In this document: piece after piece, positions 22,616-34,207 of the stretch
Layout of the letters: every line of letters starts with the position of its first letter
Numbering within the stretch: position 1 is the stretch's first letter
DNA from: Rallus limicola
Taxonomy: Eukaryota > Chordata > Aves > Gruiformes > Rallidae
Direction of reading: 5' to 3'
Assembly (NCBI GenBank): GCA_022605955.1
Contig: JAKCOZ010000032.1
Location: 8,742,001 to 8,806,000, forward strand
Length of the DNA stretch: 64,000 bases
Made by a program: the position numbers and the translations under genes
The notes under the pieces: model-generated
Told to the model about the DNA's origin: nothing
The model's database searches: none
What the model saw: only the letters and a program-made list of their open reading frames with translations

Positions 22616-24951
22616 GTATTAATGACAGCTCTTGCAAATAGGGGTGGTAGTGTCAGTAAGATGAATGTAAACCTGCTAACCTTAAAAAACCACTTTTTTT
22701 GGGAGCTGTTTCACCCATGTAGGTAACTGAAAACAGGTGTAAGGACAAAGTTTAAGCACATAGCTGCCATTTCATTAGTGAAGCAGGTATTTTAGTGAGT
22801 GTAGTGCTGTGTTCGTCCCCACCTTGTAACTCAACATATAGTTAAAACTTTCAATGCATGCAGCTCTCTGCTTCCTGTGCTACTCCCCACCAGGTGGTCA
22901 GTGCACCGTGGACTTAGCAAGCCTTGTCTTCCCCCCTAGACATGACAGCGCAGTGAAACCCCAGGTTGTGTTCAGGTCTTTTCCCAGATAGGATGCCAGC
23001 ATTCACTTGGGATTAACTCTGAGACACCCACCTTGTTCATCAACAGAGAAAGCTTAGAAATAGCATCTCTGGTTTAGGCTGTCCAGAGGTCACACAGATG
23101 CACACTCCTGGAGATGAAGAAAGTGGAGGCACATCCAGGAGTGTGTGCGTGGCACTGGTAGTGGTTATGCAAGAGGCAGTAGAGCAAAGCATTTACCCTT
23201 CAGCTTTAGATCTGCCCTCCAGTGTCCTAACAGCTGCTAATTGTTACAGAGCAACTGTAGAAGAGAGATACCGATAAACCAGGAGAGTGGGAGAGAGCAT
23301 GAAAGGGATCCTGTTTCACATAATTCAGTGTCTGAGGCTTAATTGAGCTCCTCCCCTTTTCTTGTACAAGGAGGTATTGCAAGCACATGCGGAGCTTTTA
23401 AGTTTGGTTGAGTCCTTTGAATTAATATTTAGGTCAATTATAGAAAATTGGAAATAAGGGAAAAGAGTGCTGGTGGTAAAAGCACAGCGGCAAAATGAAA
23501 GAGAGGAAAACTCCAGCTCAGGAAAAGACATGGGCTGTTGAAAGCTGGCTGGAGGAGCAATAGGAGTCCCTGCATGCCTCCTCTGTTCCCCTTTCTCCCT
23601 GCTCAGGGGCTGGCTAGCAGCATCAGAGAAAAGGCATTAGGTACAGAGATGGTCTTCTCATCTGGGCCAGTATTGCCTAAAAAGGGAAATTTAAAAATGT
23701 ATATTTTAAATAAACTTTTTTTTTTTAATGATCTTTGAAATAATCTGAAAAAATGTTTAATAGAATTTATTTCAAGAACATTTGTTATTTCTGAGTTGTA
23801 TTTCATGTTTCATTCACCTGGACAAAGGAAAATCAGGCTGCTCAGTTCTCCTTCCTTACCCTTTTATACTAGCTAGATACAGCAGTATTTGGTTCCAGGC
23901 TTCATCTAATTTGAATTTAAAGACTGCAGCAAGAACAAAAAGTAGTTTTACATTCGCCCATCCATGACTGTTAAGAAGTCAAACAAAGCAGAAACATTTC
24001 CAGTGGTTTTCCTGTTAGCATTAAGAAATTGAGGTGACCATGTAAGGATTTTTTTCTCCTTGTATTTGAGAATTTGTATATTCGGCCCTAAAACTGAAGA
24101 TAATTTGAGATTGAAAACAACTTCTATAACTGCACTGTCCATACACTCTAAGGTTTTGCCACATGTTACCCTTATTTTGCTAACATACGAAAATTAAAGA
24201 TTTTATGGTTCCCCCAACCCCTTCTATGGATGCCCTTGATGTCTTCGCTCGAGACATTGGCCATTCCAGACCAATGCCTGGCAGTGAGACACTCCAGTCG
24301 ATTTTGATCTTTCACAGGGGTCCCTGGAGTGTTCCCTGTTAGCAAACTGCCACTGGACCAGCTTTGTTTGTGGTGCTGAGCCTTTCTAAAGCTTAGAATA
24401 AAGTTCTGCTGAATTTGGCATATCCACAGAGAGACCACACAAAGAGTTTTGGTTTGTTTTTCTTTTCGATGTTGACTCTGATTTTTGTGAGTTTGCCTTT
24501 TACCTTCAGGAGAAGGGATACAGCTCTACGCTGCTGACAATGCCAGTGTTAATGATGTTAGACCTTCTTTGACCAAATATTCCCTTCCTTAAGCAAAAGA
24601 ACAACAACAACAAAAAGAACCCCAAACACCACACCCTCCTCCCCCCAAAAGTTTGTTTTTTTTAACTAATTCTGAATTTTGTAGCTCTCCTAAGGGGCTA
24701 TTTATTACTAGTGAAGACAAAATACTTTCCTTAGGCTTGTGGCTCTCTGGCAATTTCAGCCCCTTTTTAAAAGCAAAGTATGGGGGCAAAGCTGTTGAAT
24801 ACCCTACCATAATTTTACATAGGATAAAAGGTTTTCTCTGCCTCCAAATGCTAATAATACTTGTTTCTGAGAATTTTGCCTATTAATTATTTTCTGAAGC
24901 TAATAATTAGGATGTGTTTTCAGCACCCTTTATGGATAGAAATGTTTGAAA

Positions 24952-24975
24952 AATAAATAAATAAATAAATGAATA
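24952..24975 (+). repeat. (AAAT)n microsatellite, short
   Basis: About five AAAT units ending in AATGAATAC. Confidence 0.8.
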
Positions 24976-26714
24976 CTCTTTGTTTCCAGCTGAGTTAGTA
25001 AATAGATATTAAGTATGCCATGAAATGAGAGGGAAAAATGCCCGGCTCCACTGTTTTCTCTAATAACAACCTGTAATGTGCCATATTAGGTACCTTAGCA
25101 AGTGCTTTCTGGCTGCTTTGCATTTCATTAAGCAGAATTCTAACTGTATGGTAACTAAACTGTTAGGCCTTGGTTCTGGAGTGTGCATTAACACGCTGCT
25201 GACTTCAGGCTTTGGCTCCGGTAGGACTTTAGCACCCGCTTTATGCTTGTAGTAATGCTTTCCTGAATAGAGCCCAAATTATCAAAATACCAGAACAGCG
25301 GCAGAGCCTGCAGCCCGTGCAAGCCTTGTAAACATGTGGCTTCACAGCTGCTCCATGTCTTCCTGATGGCAAAGCTCCTCTTGGAATCAAACACCCAATT
25401 TGCGCCATTTCCTCTCTGTCCTTTCTTCTGACCTCTTATCTGTCTCGGCTGCCAGTGAAGCCTGCGTGCTCAGCCTCGGGTCACCTGCGCTCTGCTGCGT
25501 GCTCCGCGTTGGCTGTGTGCCCTGCAGTTCTGCCCCATTGCTGTGACAGTCAGATGTCTCTCAGCTGTTTTCACTGCGGCTACTATAACTCAGCCAAACT
25601 TCACTGCTCTAGGTCTTAGGCTACAGTTTTGCTTCCTCTCTCCAGAGCCCAGAACGTTAATGTTTTATCTTTGATGCAAACCCACAGCTAAGCCCTTCTC
25701 AGCTCAGCTCTGTGTGGCTCCATTGGTTTCCTGCAACATCTAGGTCATTGTCCTTTGTGACTGTTCTAGCCCAAGTGCTGAGCTGCTCTCACTGTGCCTC
25801 CCACCCTGCCCAATGCCTGCCCTGGCCACACTGCGGACCTGAGAGCTTTGATGCTCTCTGCCAAAGCCCGTCAGGTGGACGCATCTCCTTAACCTTTCTG
25901 TTATTGATGCTAGATGGAATGTCTCTTCTGCTTTTCCTGTTCTTTTTCATTAGTCCTATTTTATTTTGTATTTCCTCTCCCCCTTGTCAGCCCCATGCTC
26001 TGGAGGAATCACCAGAAGTGGTGTGTGGTAGTGCAAGAGGTCAGGGGCAACCTTAGCAGCAAGCAGTCGAAGAGTGAACTGCTTCCTGTCCCCATCACAG
26101 CTGGTTCTGTGTGAAGTATACCAAAGAGAAGCTTGATGCTCACCGAAATCCCTAAATTATGACATCTGGAAGATAACGAGGAGACAGAGCCCTAACAGAG
26201 CCCATTGAGACCCTCCAAAATGTTTAATGGGGTCATCACCCATGCTGGTACCATATGGGATGTGGATCAGAAGTAAAGTGGTAGTGATATGTCTGAAAGG
26301 AATGTGAAGGGCAAAATACGTATCGTAATGGATCAGGGGATTGTTGTTCTTCTTTGATGCCACTGCTTTTGTTGCTTCAGCAGCACCAAATGGTTCTGTC
26401 AGTAGTATATGGATCTTTTTTTAAAGTTAAATGCTTTCTAAGTTATAAAAAATGTGTTTCCCACTAGTTGATGATTCAGCGGGACTGAGGGACGTGCACT
26501 GCTGTATAAAAGCCAAGCAATTTCAGGTGCAAATTGGCAACTTCAATAAATTCTTTTGGAGGATCTAGAGTTTATCTTGAACCCAGGAAAAGGTTTCTGA
26601 CTTCAATTTGCTGGTTTGGTTTTGTGAGTGACATCAAAGCTGTGAATTTCAGAAATGCTTAGAACAATTGGGAAAAATACATTGTCTCAGTGTTAGTACC
26701 CAAAAATTAATTCC

Positions 26715-26860
26715 TGAAAGTCTCCTCCTCTGGAGACATCCAAACCCGCCTGGATGTGTTCCTGTGTGATTTAGTCTGGGTGATCCTGCTATGGCAGGGG
26801 GGGTGGACTAGATGAGTTTCCAAGGTCCCTTCCAGCTCCTAATGTTCTGGGATTCTGTGA
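26715..26860 (+). mobile_element. CR1 LINE 3' end, sense, short
   Basis: Starts at AGTCTCCTCCTCTGGAGACA, continues with AACCCGCCTGGATGTGTTCC and GGTGGACTAGATGAGTTTCC, and ends TTCTGGGATTCTGTGA. It is the same subfamily as the split copy around the LTR at 43636. Confidence 0.92.
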
Positions 26861-27310
26861 AAGGCTGTGACCTGTATGTCTGCAGTTAGGGCAAAGACAG
26901 CAGCATTGACGGTAAGAGGAAAGCACAAGCCAAAGAATGAGGGAAGCTCTGTGGCCTCTAAGACATGCATTTCATCGATCGAAATCACTCACTTAAGCAT
27001 AATTTGAGAAATGCTCTAATGTGGTTGGAAGCACTTGTCTCAAACTACTGAGAACCAATGATCCTGAGATCTTCTGGTGCCTGAAATATGGAGTAGCTCA
27101 GCGACCGCAAGCAGGCTATGCTCAAAAGGCAGCTCTCTGGGGAGACAGAAGACATAAGAACCTGCCACGAGTGAAAAAAAATTTCAAAGCTAATGGAAGG
27201 AAGAGGAAAAAATTGGGAAGGATTCTGAAGAGCCATTGTCCTTGCTTTTCCTACAGACTTGTATTGCATTTGCCTGTCCCATTTTGCATTTCTGTGGCTA
27301 TTCTATTTAT

Positions 27311-28012
27311 CATAGAATCATGGAATGGTTTCGGTTAGAAGGAACCCCAAGGATCACAGAGCTCCAAGCCCCTGCCACAGGCAGGGACACCAACCTCCAG
27401 GCCTGGAGCTACACAAGGTTGCCCAGGGACCCATCCAACCTGGCCTTGAATACCCCCAGGGATGGGGCACCCACCCCCTCTCTGGGCAGCCTGTTCCAGC
27501 CCCTCACCACTCTCTCTGTAAAGAACTTACCCCTGATATCTCATCTAACCCTTCCCTCCCTCAGCTTCACTCCATCCCCCTTGTCCTGCCAGTGTCTGCC
27601 CAGTTAAAAAGCTGATTCCCCTCCTGCTTCTCTGCTCCCTTCAGGGACTGGAAGGCTGCAATGAAGTTCCCCCACAGCCTTCTCTTCTCTTCTGTAGGCT
27701 GGACAAGCCCAGGTCTTTCAGCCTCTCTTTGTAGGGGATGTGCTCCAGCTCTCTGATCATCTTCATGGCTCCTCTGACCCCTCTCCAACAGTTCTACATC
27801 TTTCTTGTATTGGGGCCCCCAGCTCTGGACACAGGACTCCAGCTGGGGCCTCATGAGGGCAGAGTAAAGAGGGACAATCCCCTCCCTGTCCCTGCTGCCA
27901 CCCCTCTGCTGATTCAGCCCAGGATACCCTTGGCCTTCCGAGCTGCAAGAGCCACTGCTGGCTCATGTTAAGTTGCTCATCCACCAGAACCCCCAGGTCC
28001 TTCTCAGCAGGA
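27311..28012 (-). mobile_element. CR1 LINE 3' end, antisense, about 700 bp
   Basis: Begins ATCATAGAATCATGGAATGG and runs through AGCTCCAAGCCCCTGCCACA, CTCTGGGCAGCCTGTTCCAG and AGTTCTACATCTTTCTTGTA to GGTCCTTCTCAGCAGG. It is one of five copies of one subfamily in the window and closely matches the one at 37281, but without the pyrimidine expansion. The open frames across it are not genes. Confidence 0.95.
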
Positions 28013-28198
28013 AGGGAATCGTATCTGAAAGGTTCCTCTGTGTCTCTCTAAACATTTTTTTCATTTAAATCAGGGGAGATCGTGCCATTAACTGGTGTGG
28101 AAGCATGTGGTTTATTTGGTTCCCTCCTGAATGTGACAGGTCTGTGGTACATATGAAATGTTTGTGAGGTGTTTACGCTTCTCATTCTCCTATTCCAG

Positions 28199-28297
28199 AA
28201 TGGCTTCACTCCGCTGTATATGGCAGCCCAAGAAAACCACCTGGAGGTTGTGAAGTTTCTTCTTGACAACGGTGCCAGCCAAAGCCTTGCCACAGAG
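28199..28297 (+). CDS. ANK3: ANK3 exon: ankyrin repeat 4
   Basis: The exon has 33 codons in phase 0-0. It reads [20 protein letters not shown] and ends SQSLATE. TPLYMAA replaces the more usual TPLHxAA, a substitution shared by the vertebrate ankyrins I recall at this repeat. The acceptor is TCTCCTATTCCAG and the donor GTAAAA. Like the other single-repeat exons it is bounded exactly at the N-G dipeptide that opens the repeat. Confidence 0.97.
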
Positions 28298-31200
28298 GTA
28301 AAAGTTTGAATTTCATGTTTTATGAACGAAGTATAAATGTGCTTTCAGTGGCGATTTGTTCCCAGCTTATATGAAGTTCTGTCTGGGAATTGTGCTAATG
28401 AGTGCTGAGCTACTGGCTTTTCAGTAATTTAAACTCTCTTGCCATTTCTAACAGAAAAACGACTTTAACTAGAAACAGTCCTAAAAATAGATGCATTCTT
28501 AGTCATAACGGGTAATCTTTCAGGTTAAGTGCTCAAACAGAGAGGCTGTGTGCATAATATAATAGTTCTCTGTGCTTTTATTAAATATACTGAGTAATGT
28601 GGAGGGCGACCATGAAGCAAGACCAACTGCTCACCTACGCTTTGGGGCCAGCCCTGGGATATCAAGGAAAATCCAGGGTTACTTAGTGCTTGGAGCATTT
28701 CCTGAACTGCATTTGTTGCTGTGTTGATACCCTCTCTGTAGCACCCAGTTATCCCATCTGATTTTGCTGGGGGTAATTCCAAGCTGGCAGAAAGATGTGA
28801 GGTCCATCCTCAGAGGTGTCCTGGGATCTTTCTAGAGGAACACTTTCGATTTCTTGCTTTAAAAGGTAATACTAACTCAAAAAAGGCAACCTGGATGGCA
28901 AAGGACTGGCAGGCATTATTAATAGTCTTAAATGTCCTGCATTGAGAGAGGTTTTTTTTAATCTGATGAATTTCAGTTAAGTCCAAGATTTTGCTACCAA
29001 AAAAACCCAGGTATTTCAGTACATGCAGTGTCTGATATTTATTACATTTTGGTTGCTCTATCAGAACTGATTACATGAAGGAAATAACACTTTTTTGAAA
29101 AAAAAAATCTGAGTTTTAGCAAAATTAGTTTATTGTATCACTAGACCTTATAGTATCACCATATAATGACATATGTACAGAAGCCTTTTCTTCTCAAGTC
29201 AGCACTATAAAACAAAAAGAATCACTAATAGGTCAAAATTCTATTTCCAAAATACTAAAAGTTAGTTATACCTAGAGACCTGTGTCAGAAACTACTTTCT
29301 GGAAATGCTCAAAGATATGAAAGCCGAGAAATAACAATATGAAACATTTTCATCTGCAGAATTAATTGAAATTTGTTATTTCCAGAACACTGTTTTTTAT
29401 TTCATTGCAAAAACTTGGAAACCAAGTAGTCCCAGGACCCCCAGAGGTACACGATAGATTCAGATTTATGAAAATATTCTTGGCACAACATGATTTTCTG
29501 AAAACAGAACATTTTCAAGTGCTTCATGGGCACTTGGCTCTTTTTGCCTTTGATGTAATTTTTCCCTTGAGCATTCTGTCAGTTTAGGTTGAGATTTTCT
29601 CCAACTCAGTTTGATGATAAGGTGCAATCTTAATTTTACCCATGGAGAATTCCTGTGAAGATACCAGGCTTCAAACCACTGTTGCCCTTAGATCCTTAGA
29701 TCCTTACTTGTTTGAGGAAGTTGCTTATGGGTGCTCTTTTATTTTATCTTGGTCTAAATTTTATATCTGATTCATCTTTATCTCCGTAGGTGCAAAAACT
29801 TTTGTTATTAAACAATTGCTGCTTAGCTAAATATTTATTAAAAATCAAACTCTTGACAAAGGAGTCTTAATCTAAATAAAAAATAGAATCAACAATTTTC
29901 TTTAAATTGCTTTTTAATATTTTTTTTTCCTGGATTGGGCTTTGCCTTATGTTTTAAAGTGCAGTTGCTATTTATAGTGCTGACATCACGATGCTTGCAA
30001 TTGCTTTTTGTGGGCTGGCATCTTCAGAGAGCATACAGTGGAAGTGCGTTCTTGTCAGCACTAATAGCCTTGATGGCAGTTTGCTTGGCTGTGGTACAGT
30101 GATGCCTGAGCACACTGAAATGATGGGCAACTCTCATCAGAGTTTGGGAACTGGGTGCATAGGGGATGGCAGCAGTCCTGGGACTGAAACAAAGGGCTCC
30201 CTCCTGTTTGTCTGCTCCCTTTTTCCTAAGGAAAGGAGAAGATACGTTCCTAGGGTATTTTGTTTTGTGAATATTATTGTTAGCAGCATTTTTAGAAGAG
30301 AAAGCCTGACGTGAAAAGACCTTGTAGACTAGTTAGACCACGTTTCTTTGTGAAGCAGCTGACTGCCTCTGCTGTATAAATAGACAAGGAAACCAATGTC
30401 TCCAGGTCATTAAGGTGCGAGCTGTCACACCAGGCGTTCTCTGGGCAGGAGCCTCCATATCTTGCAGGTACAGAAGAGCTTTATTGCCAGAGCCCTCTTG
30501 TGGGGATGCTTGTGGAGAATTTTGGCTTTCAGAGCTGCAGAGCAGTTTTTACGCCCCGCATCTCACTCTGCCCACAGTCTGAGGCTGTGTGGTGGTTTGG
30601 GACCACAAGCCCTGCTACTGGAGACAAAGGGGAAGGCTGTGCCTAAATGATTTTAAAAACAAAAATAATAATGAGGGGGGAATAAAGCTTGTTAGGACTC
30701 AAGGAATTTCAATGACCTTTTCCCTTTCCCTTTCCCTTTTCCCTATTCCACGATGCTGAAGAAAAGCTCTGTTTCATAACTCCTGTTTCTCCTTTTAAAC
30801 TGAGGTGTTCTTTCTTTGGAGAGCTAGAGAGAGAAATTCCTTATCGTGAACGCTGCCTTTAGCCCCAAAAGTTAACAAGCTAACGCTTGAACTCTGCGCT
30901 TCTGACATTTCAGGGGGATCCACAGGCTTCACCATTACTGCTGCGCTATCATTTCATACGGCGCAGTTTTGCTGTGACAGAAGTAGTTGAAAAGTGAAAG
31001 AAGGTGCACACCACCTAAACCAGAGTGAAGATCAGTAACATAAGCTTTGGCTATATCAATCAACAGTCAGATGTAATAAGTATCCCAAGTAGAGCAATTT
31101 GCGTTTTGATTTCTTTGAGTGATCATCTTGGGCAAAACTAAATGTTTTCCTGGATTGGAACAACACTGATGTTTGGGAAGGAACAGAGTTGAAATGACAG

Positions 31201-32001
31201 CTCTTTCATATTTCATTTTTTTTGAAGAATCCATAGGAATAAAATTACAAAAGCATCTCAGCCTGCACTTTGCATGTCTTTGAGGAATCCACTCGAAAAT
31301 CTGCTAAACAGCAACCTTCTATTTTTCAGGTTTCTTATTCTGCACTGCTTTGGCTATTTCCTAGTTGGAAAGGAAATTTTGTTTGTAAGAGGACTGCCCA
31401 TTGCATCTCTACGAATTTTCATAAATAGAAGTTGTAGCAAAAAAAATTGGTATATTGGGACAATGTGGTATTCCTATGCGGATACTATTAGATTTTAAAT
31501 CCACACATAAAACTTAATGGATAGAGCTGAAATTTTATGGTTTGGGGTTGGGTTTTTTTTTTGCTTGAAAAACTTACAAACTGTAGCTCTGAGGCGAATG
31601 GATGATGATTTGCTTTAGAGACATTGTTAACGAATGTAATTTTGACATTTCAGCTTTTAATGCCTTTTTATATAATTATACCCTTTATGATGTGTGTACT
31701 GACTTATAGAAGTGTTAATTCATGAGCAATTTCACACTTTTTTCCCCTAAGTCTCAGTCATTTTTGTTTGCTTGTGTGTTATAAGTTTATGTTGGCTTGG
31801 GGTTCCAGGCTTGACCTAGCTCAGCAGCACCTTACTCCAGTTTCAGTGTGACTGCAGGGTACCTTGAATTTGCACCGTGTTACAGTTTATGTTTGAATTT
31901 GAGCCAGCGCTGTTACTAATGTTGAGGTCTTTTCCCTTCCCCTCTCTACCTGCCCTGGAAAGCCTGGAGTATGTGTTGAGAGTCCCCATTGTATATTGCA
32001 G
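28298..32001 (+). other. ANK3: ANK3 intron (3.7 kb)
   Basis: AT-rich and free of recognisable CR1 or LTR sequence. Minor features are a 9-bp tandem repeat (CCTTAGATC) near 29690-29706 and a (TTTCCC)n tract at 30718-30745. The acceptor is TGTATATTGCAG, with a modest pyrimidine tract. Confidence 0.85.
30718..30745 (+). repeat. (TTTCCC)n short tandem repeat
   Basis: Four to five hexamer units of pyrimidines. Confidence 0.85.
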
Positions 32002-32187
32002 GATGGTTTCACACCTTTGGCAGTAGCTTTGCAGCAAGGTCATGACCAGGTGGTTTCACTGCTGCTTGAAAACGATACAAAGGGAAAAGTCCGTCTTCCT
32101 GCCCTTCACATCGCAGCTCGCAAGGATGATACAAAGGCAGCGGCTCTGCTCCTCCAAAACGACCACAATGCGGATGTGGAATCAAAG
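32002..32187 (+). CDS. ANK3: ANK3 exon: ankyrin repeats 5 and 6
   Basis: The exon has 62 codons in phase 0-0 and encodes two repeats in one exon. Repeat 5 begins [20 protein letters not shown] and runs into LLENDTKGK, a shortened repeat without a normal GA finger. Repeat 6 begins [20 protein letters not shown] and ends NADVESK. Both departures from the consensus (ENDTKGK and RKDD) are characteristic of vertebrate ankyrins at this place. HDQVVSLLL and NADVESK fit ankyrin-G better than ankyrin-B as I recall them. The donor is GTCAGT. In human genes too this pair is carried on one exon of the same length, from memory. Confidence 0.97.
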
Positions 32188-32731
32188 GTCAGTTGGAAAA
32201 AGAAACAAGGTGGGATGCTATGAAGTGCTGACCACATGGATCACATCCAGTGGATATCTCCCTTAGTGTGAAGCGTTCTGCCGCAGCATAACATTCTCCT
32301 ATAGCGTGCGATTAAGAAGGACATTTCCTCTGCTTCCTTTGCCTCTTTCTCCCCTGTTCCCTTTTTATTTAAACCAGGGTTATTTTTTTTTTCCTGTAGA
32401 AACTTTGCAAATGGAAAATAATAAGCAAAATATTAGTATTATTCTCTTGGAAATGAAAGGCACTCCCACAGTAGCGTGCTCTAGGTACTGTGCAATTAAG
32501 ACATTTGATTAGTTGTTTAAGAACTCCGGTAAACATGTAACAATTAACATTCAAAATACTCGCTCATTCAGCTTCCATTCAGTCAAGCTTCCTGTGTGTG
32601 TCAGTTGTGCTGTCTTCCGAGCTGCCATGCCATGCCATGTAGCAATCATGAAGCTTTTTGCATCCATGTCACCAGTGGTGAACTAACCGTTCATTTTTTC
32701 CCCCTCTTTGCTTCCAAATGTGTTAACCTAG
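32188..32731 (+). other. ANK3: ANK3 intron upstream of the microexon (544 bp)
   Basis: No repeats were recognised. Near its 3' end there is a consensus-like branch point CTAAC at 32683-32687, then a pyrimidine tract at about 32690-32715 including a TTTGCTTCC stretch, then CTAG at 32728-32731. A TGC motif between pyrimidine tract and AG is a feature of neuronal microexons activated by SRRM4; here that is inference. Confidence 0.85.
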
Positions 32732-32755
32732 ATGATGGTGAATAGAACAACAGAG
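32732..32755 (+). CDS. ANK3: ANK3 24-bp microexon encoding MMVNRTTE
   Basis: The sequence shows CTAG, then exactly eight codons (ATG ATG GTG AAT AGA ACA ACA GAG), then GTATAT. It lies between the exon for repeats 5-6 and the exon for repeat 7 and is in phase 0-0. Its product, MMVNRTTE, equals the octapeptide I recall between the matching repeats of human ankyrin-B and in some ankyrin isoforms, so it is a real cassette exon rather than chance. It inserts eight residues after NADVESK and before SGFTPLH, in the linker between repeats 6 and 7. The donor GTATAT is weak (no A at +4, no G at +5) and sits at a TA-rich stretch, which fits optional inclusion. Two TGCATG sites (RBFOX type) lie 352 and 520 bases downstream. 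The exon is too short for ordinary gene finding. Confidence 0.9.
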
Positions 32756-33981
32756 GTATATATAAATATATATATGCATCATCACTCTTCCATGACTTAG
32801 TGCTGCTGCATCATTTATTCCTCTTCCTTTTTGCATCGCCTTTTATAGGATAGATACCTGCTTTAGATGAAATGAAGTAGCATGTGCTAGAGAAGACTGT
32901 AGTTTAGATACCAGGGCTTTCTGCAGCTGTAACTAGGGTTTCAAAGTAAGAGTAAGCATTCTTGGGAACTAATTGCCATCATAAACGAGCCATATTACGT
33001 AAGATGGAGTTTTCAGGGGTTCTTGTGGTGTATATGTTTATCAGATGCGTTAAGAGCTGCAGACAACCCTGTAACTGTTTTGCATCCAGGTCTGATTTTA
33101 GGCTTCTGCATGACACTTACCTCGATGGTGTCAGCAAACAGAATGATCTGAGAGTGGTTTTATATCCGCAAAACTCCCCAAGCAAGACGGTGGTAGCTAG
33201 CATGGCTTGCTGACAATTTAGAAATGCATCTAGTTCCCATAAGGTTTCATACTTTGCAGGACTGATGGAATTGCTGCATGTTTAAGCATTATTTTAAAAG
33301 GAAGTAAAACTACTTAAATATGAAAATAAGTTGCTGAAGTAATTTTATCAGTAAGACATCTTCTAATTAGGGTGGTAACTCATGGTGTCTGAGCATAACC
33401 CAGTGTGATTGCCCACAGTGGGAGATTGATCTTTATGCTACTAACCATGGAAAAAAAAAGAATACAAAAATCCATATTAATCATTTAAAATCTTCTTTGA
33501 TGTTGTTTTCATTTGCATCTACTTTGAATTCATAATAAAGAGCGAGTATCATTAAATGACATGTATCTGAACTTCTGCAAAGAATCTCTAAGAGATTTAA
33601 CTTGCAAGACAGACATAATACTGGTAATGACTGGATATTTCTAGTTAGTAAATAATTCCTTGTAGAAGATCATTGCTTTAATACTCAAATATTTTGCTGT
33701 TGTTTTTCTGGAATAACTGAAAATTTTATCCTAGTTTTGGTTTTCTATAATAATTATGTTAATTTTTTCCCTCCTGCATAGCAATATGATTTTATTCAGA
33801 CTCTCTGAGTGTCTATAAATAAACGTTCAGTGAGTGAAAACTAGTACAGAATTGGAATGGTGACTTGCAGCAGACTCCTGTTACTAGCTTTTGCAGTGAT
33901 GTGTTACAAATTTTGGAGTGCCAGTGAGAGACATAAAACATAAGAATCTATTGGTTTTGTTTTGTTTTGTTTTCTTTCCAG
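32756..33981 (+). other. ANK3: ANK3 intron downstream of the microexon (1.2 kb)
   Basis: Begins with a TA-rich tract (32755-32776). TGCATG hexamers occur at 33107-33112 and 33275-33280. No mobile element was recognised. The 3' end is a (TTTTG)n stretch leading to TTTCTTTCCAG. Confidence 0.85.
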
Positions 33982-34080
33982 AGTGGGTTCACTCCCCTCC
34001 ACATAGCTGCTCACTATGGAAATATCAATGTAGCGACACTGCTGTTAAACCGGGGCGCTGCTGTGGACTTCACTGCGAGG
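33982..34080 (+). CDS. ANK3: ANK3 exon: ankyrin repeat 7
   Basis: The exon has 33 codons in phase 0-0. It reads [20 protein letters not shown] and ends AAVDFTAR. It is a near-perfect ankyrin consensus ([13 protein letters not shown]). The donor GTAAGT is the best in the window. An LTR insertion starts 127 bases beyond this donor, at 34208, so the splice site has stayed intact next to a large insertion. Confidence 0.97.
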
Positions 34081-34207
34081 GTAAGTGTGAAACCTGACTT
34101 ATCCTTAGTTTGCTTAATCATCATCCACAGAGGTTTGAAAGGTGCATTGCCAGCCAAGGGACCTGGCCTAACCGTTTTTGTTCTGGTACCATGTGGTGTA
34201 AGGGGGG

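Larger units (their letters stand above)
22053..28198 (+). other. ANK3: ANK3 intron (6.1 kb)
   Basis: Contains CR1 copies at 22145-22615, 26715-26860 and 27311-28012, and a short (AAAT)n tract near 24952. The last CR1 ends less than 190 bases from the next acceptor. The remainder, including 22620-24950 and 24980-26700, is unrecognised and shows no coding signal. Confidence 0.85.

Noticed and set aside
27021..27338. 105-codon open frame on the + strand
   Set aside because: It runs from unique intron into a CR1 with no family resemblance, and there is no splice context linking it to the ankyrin exons.
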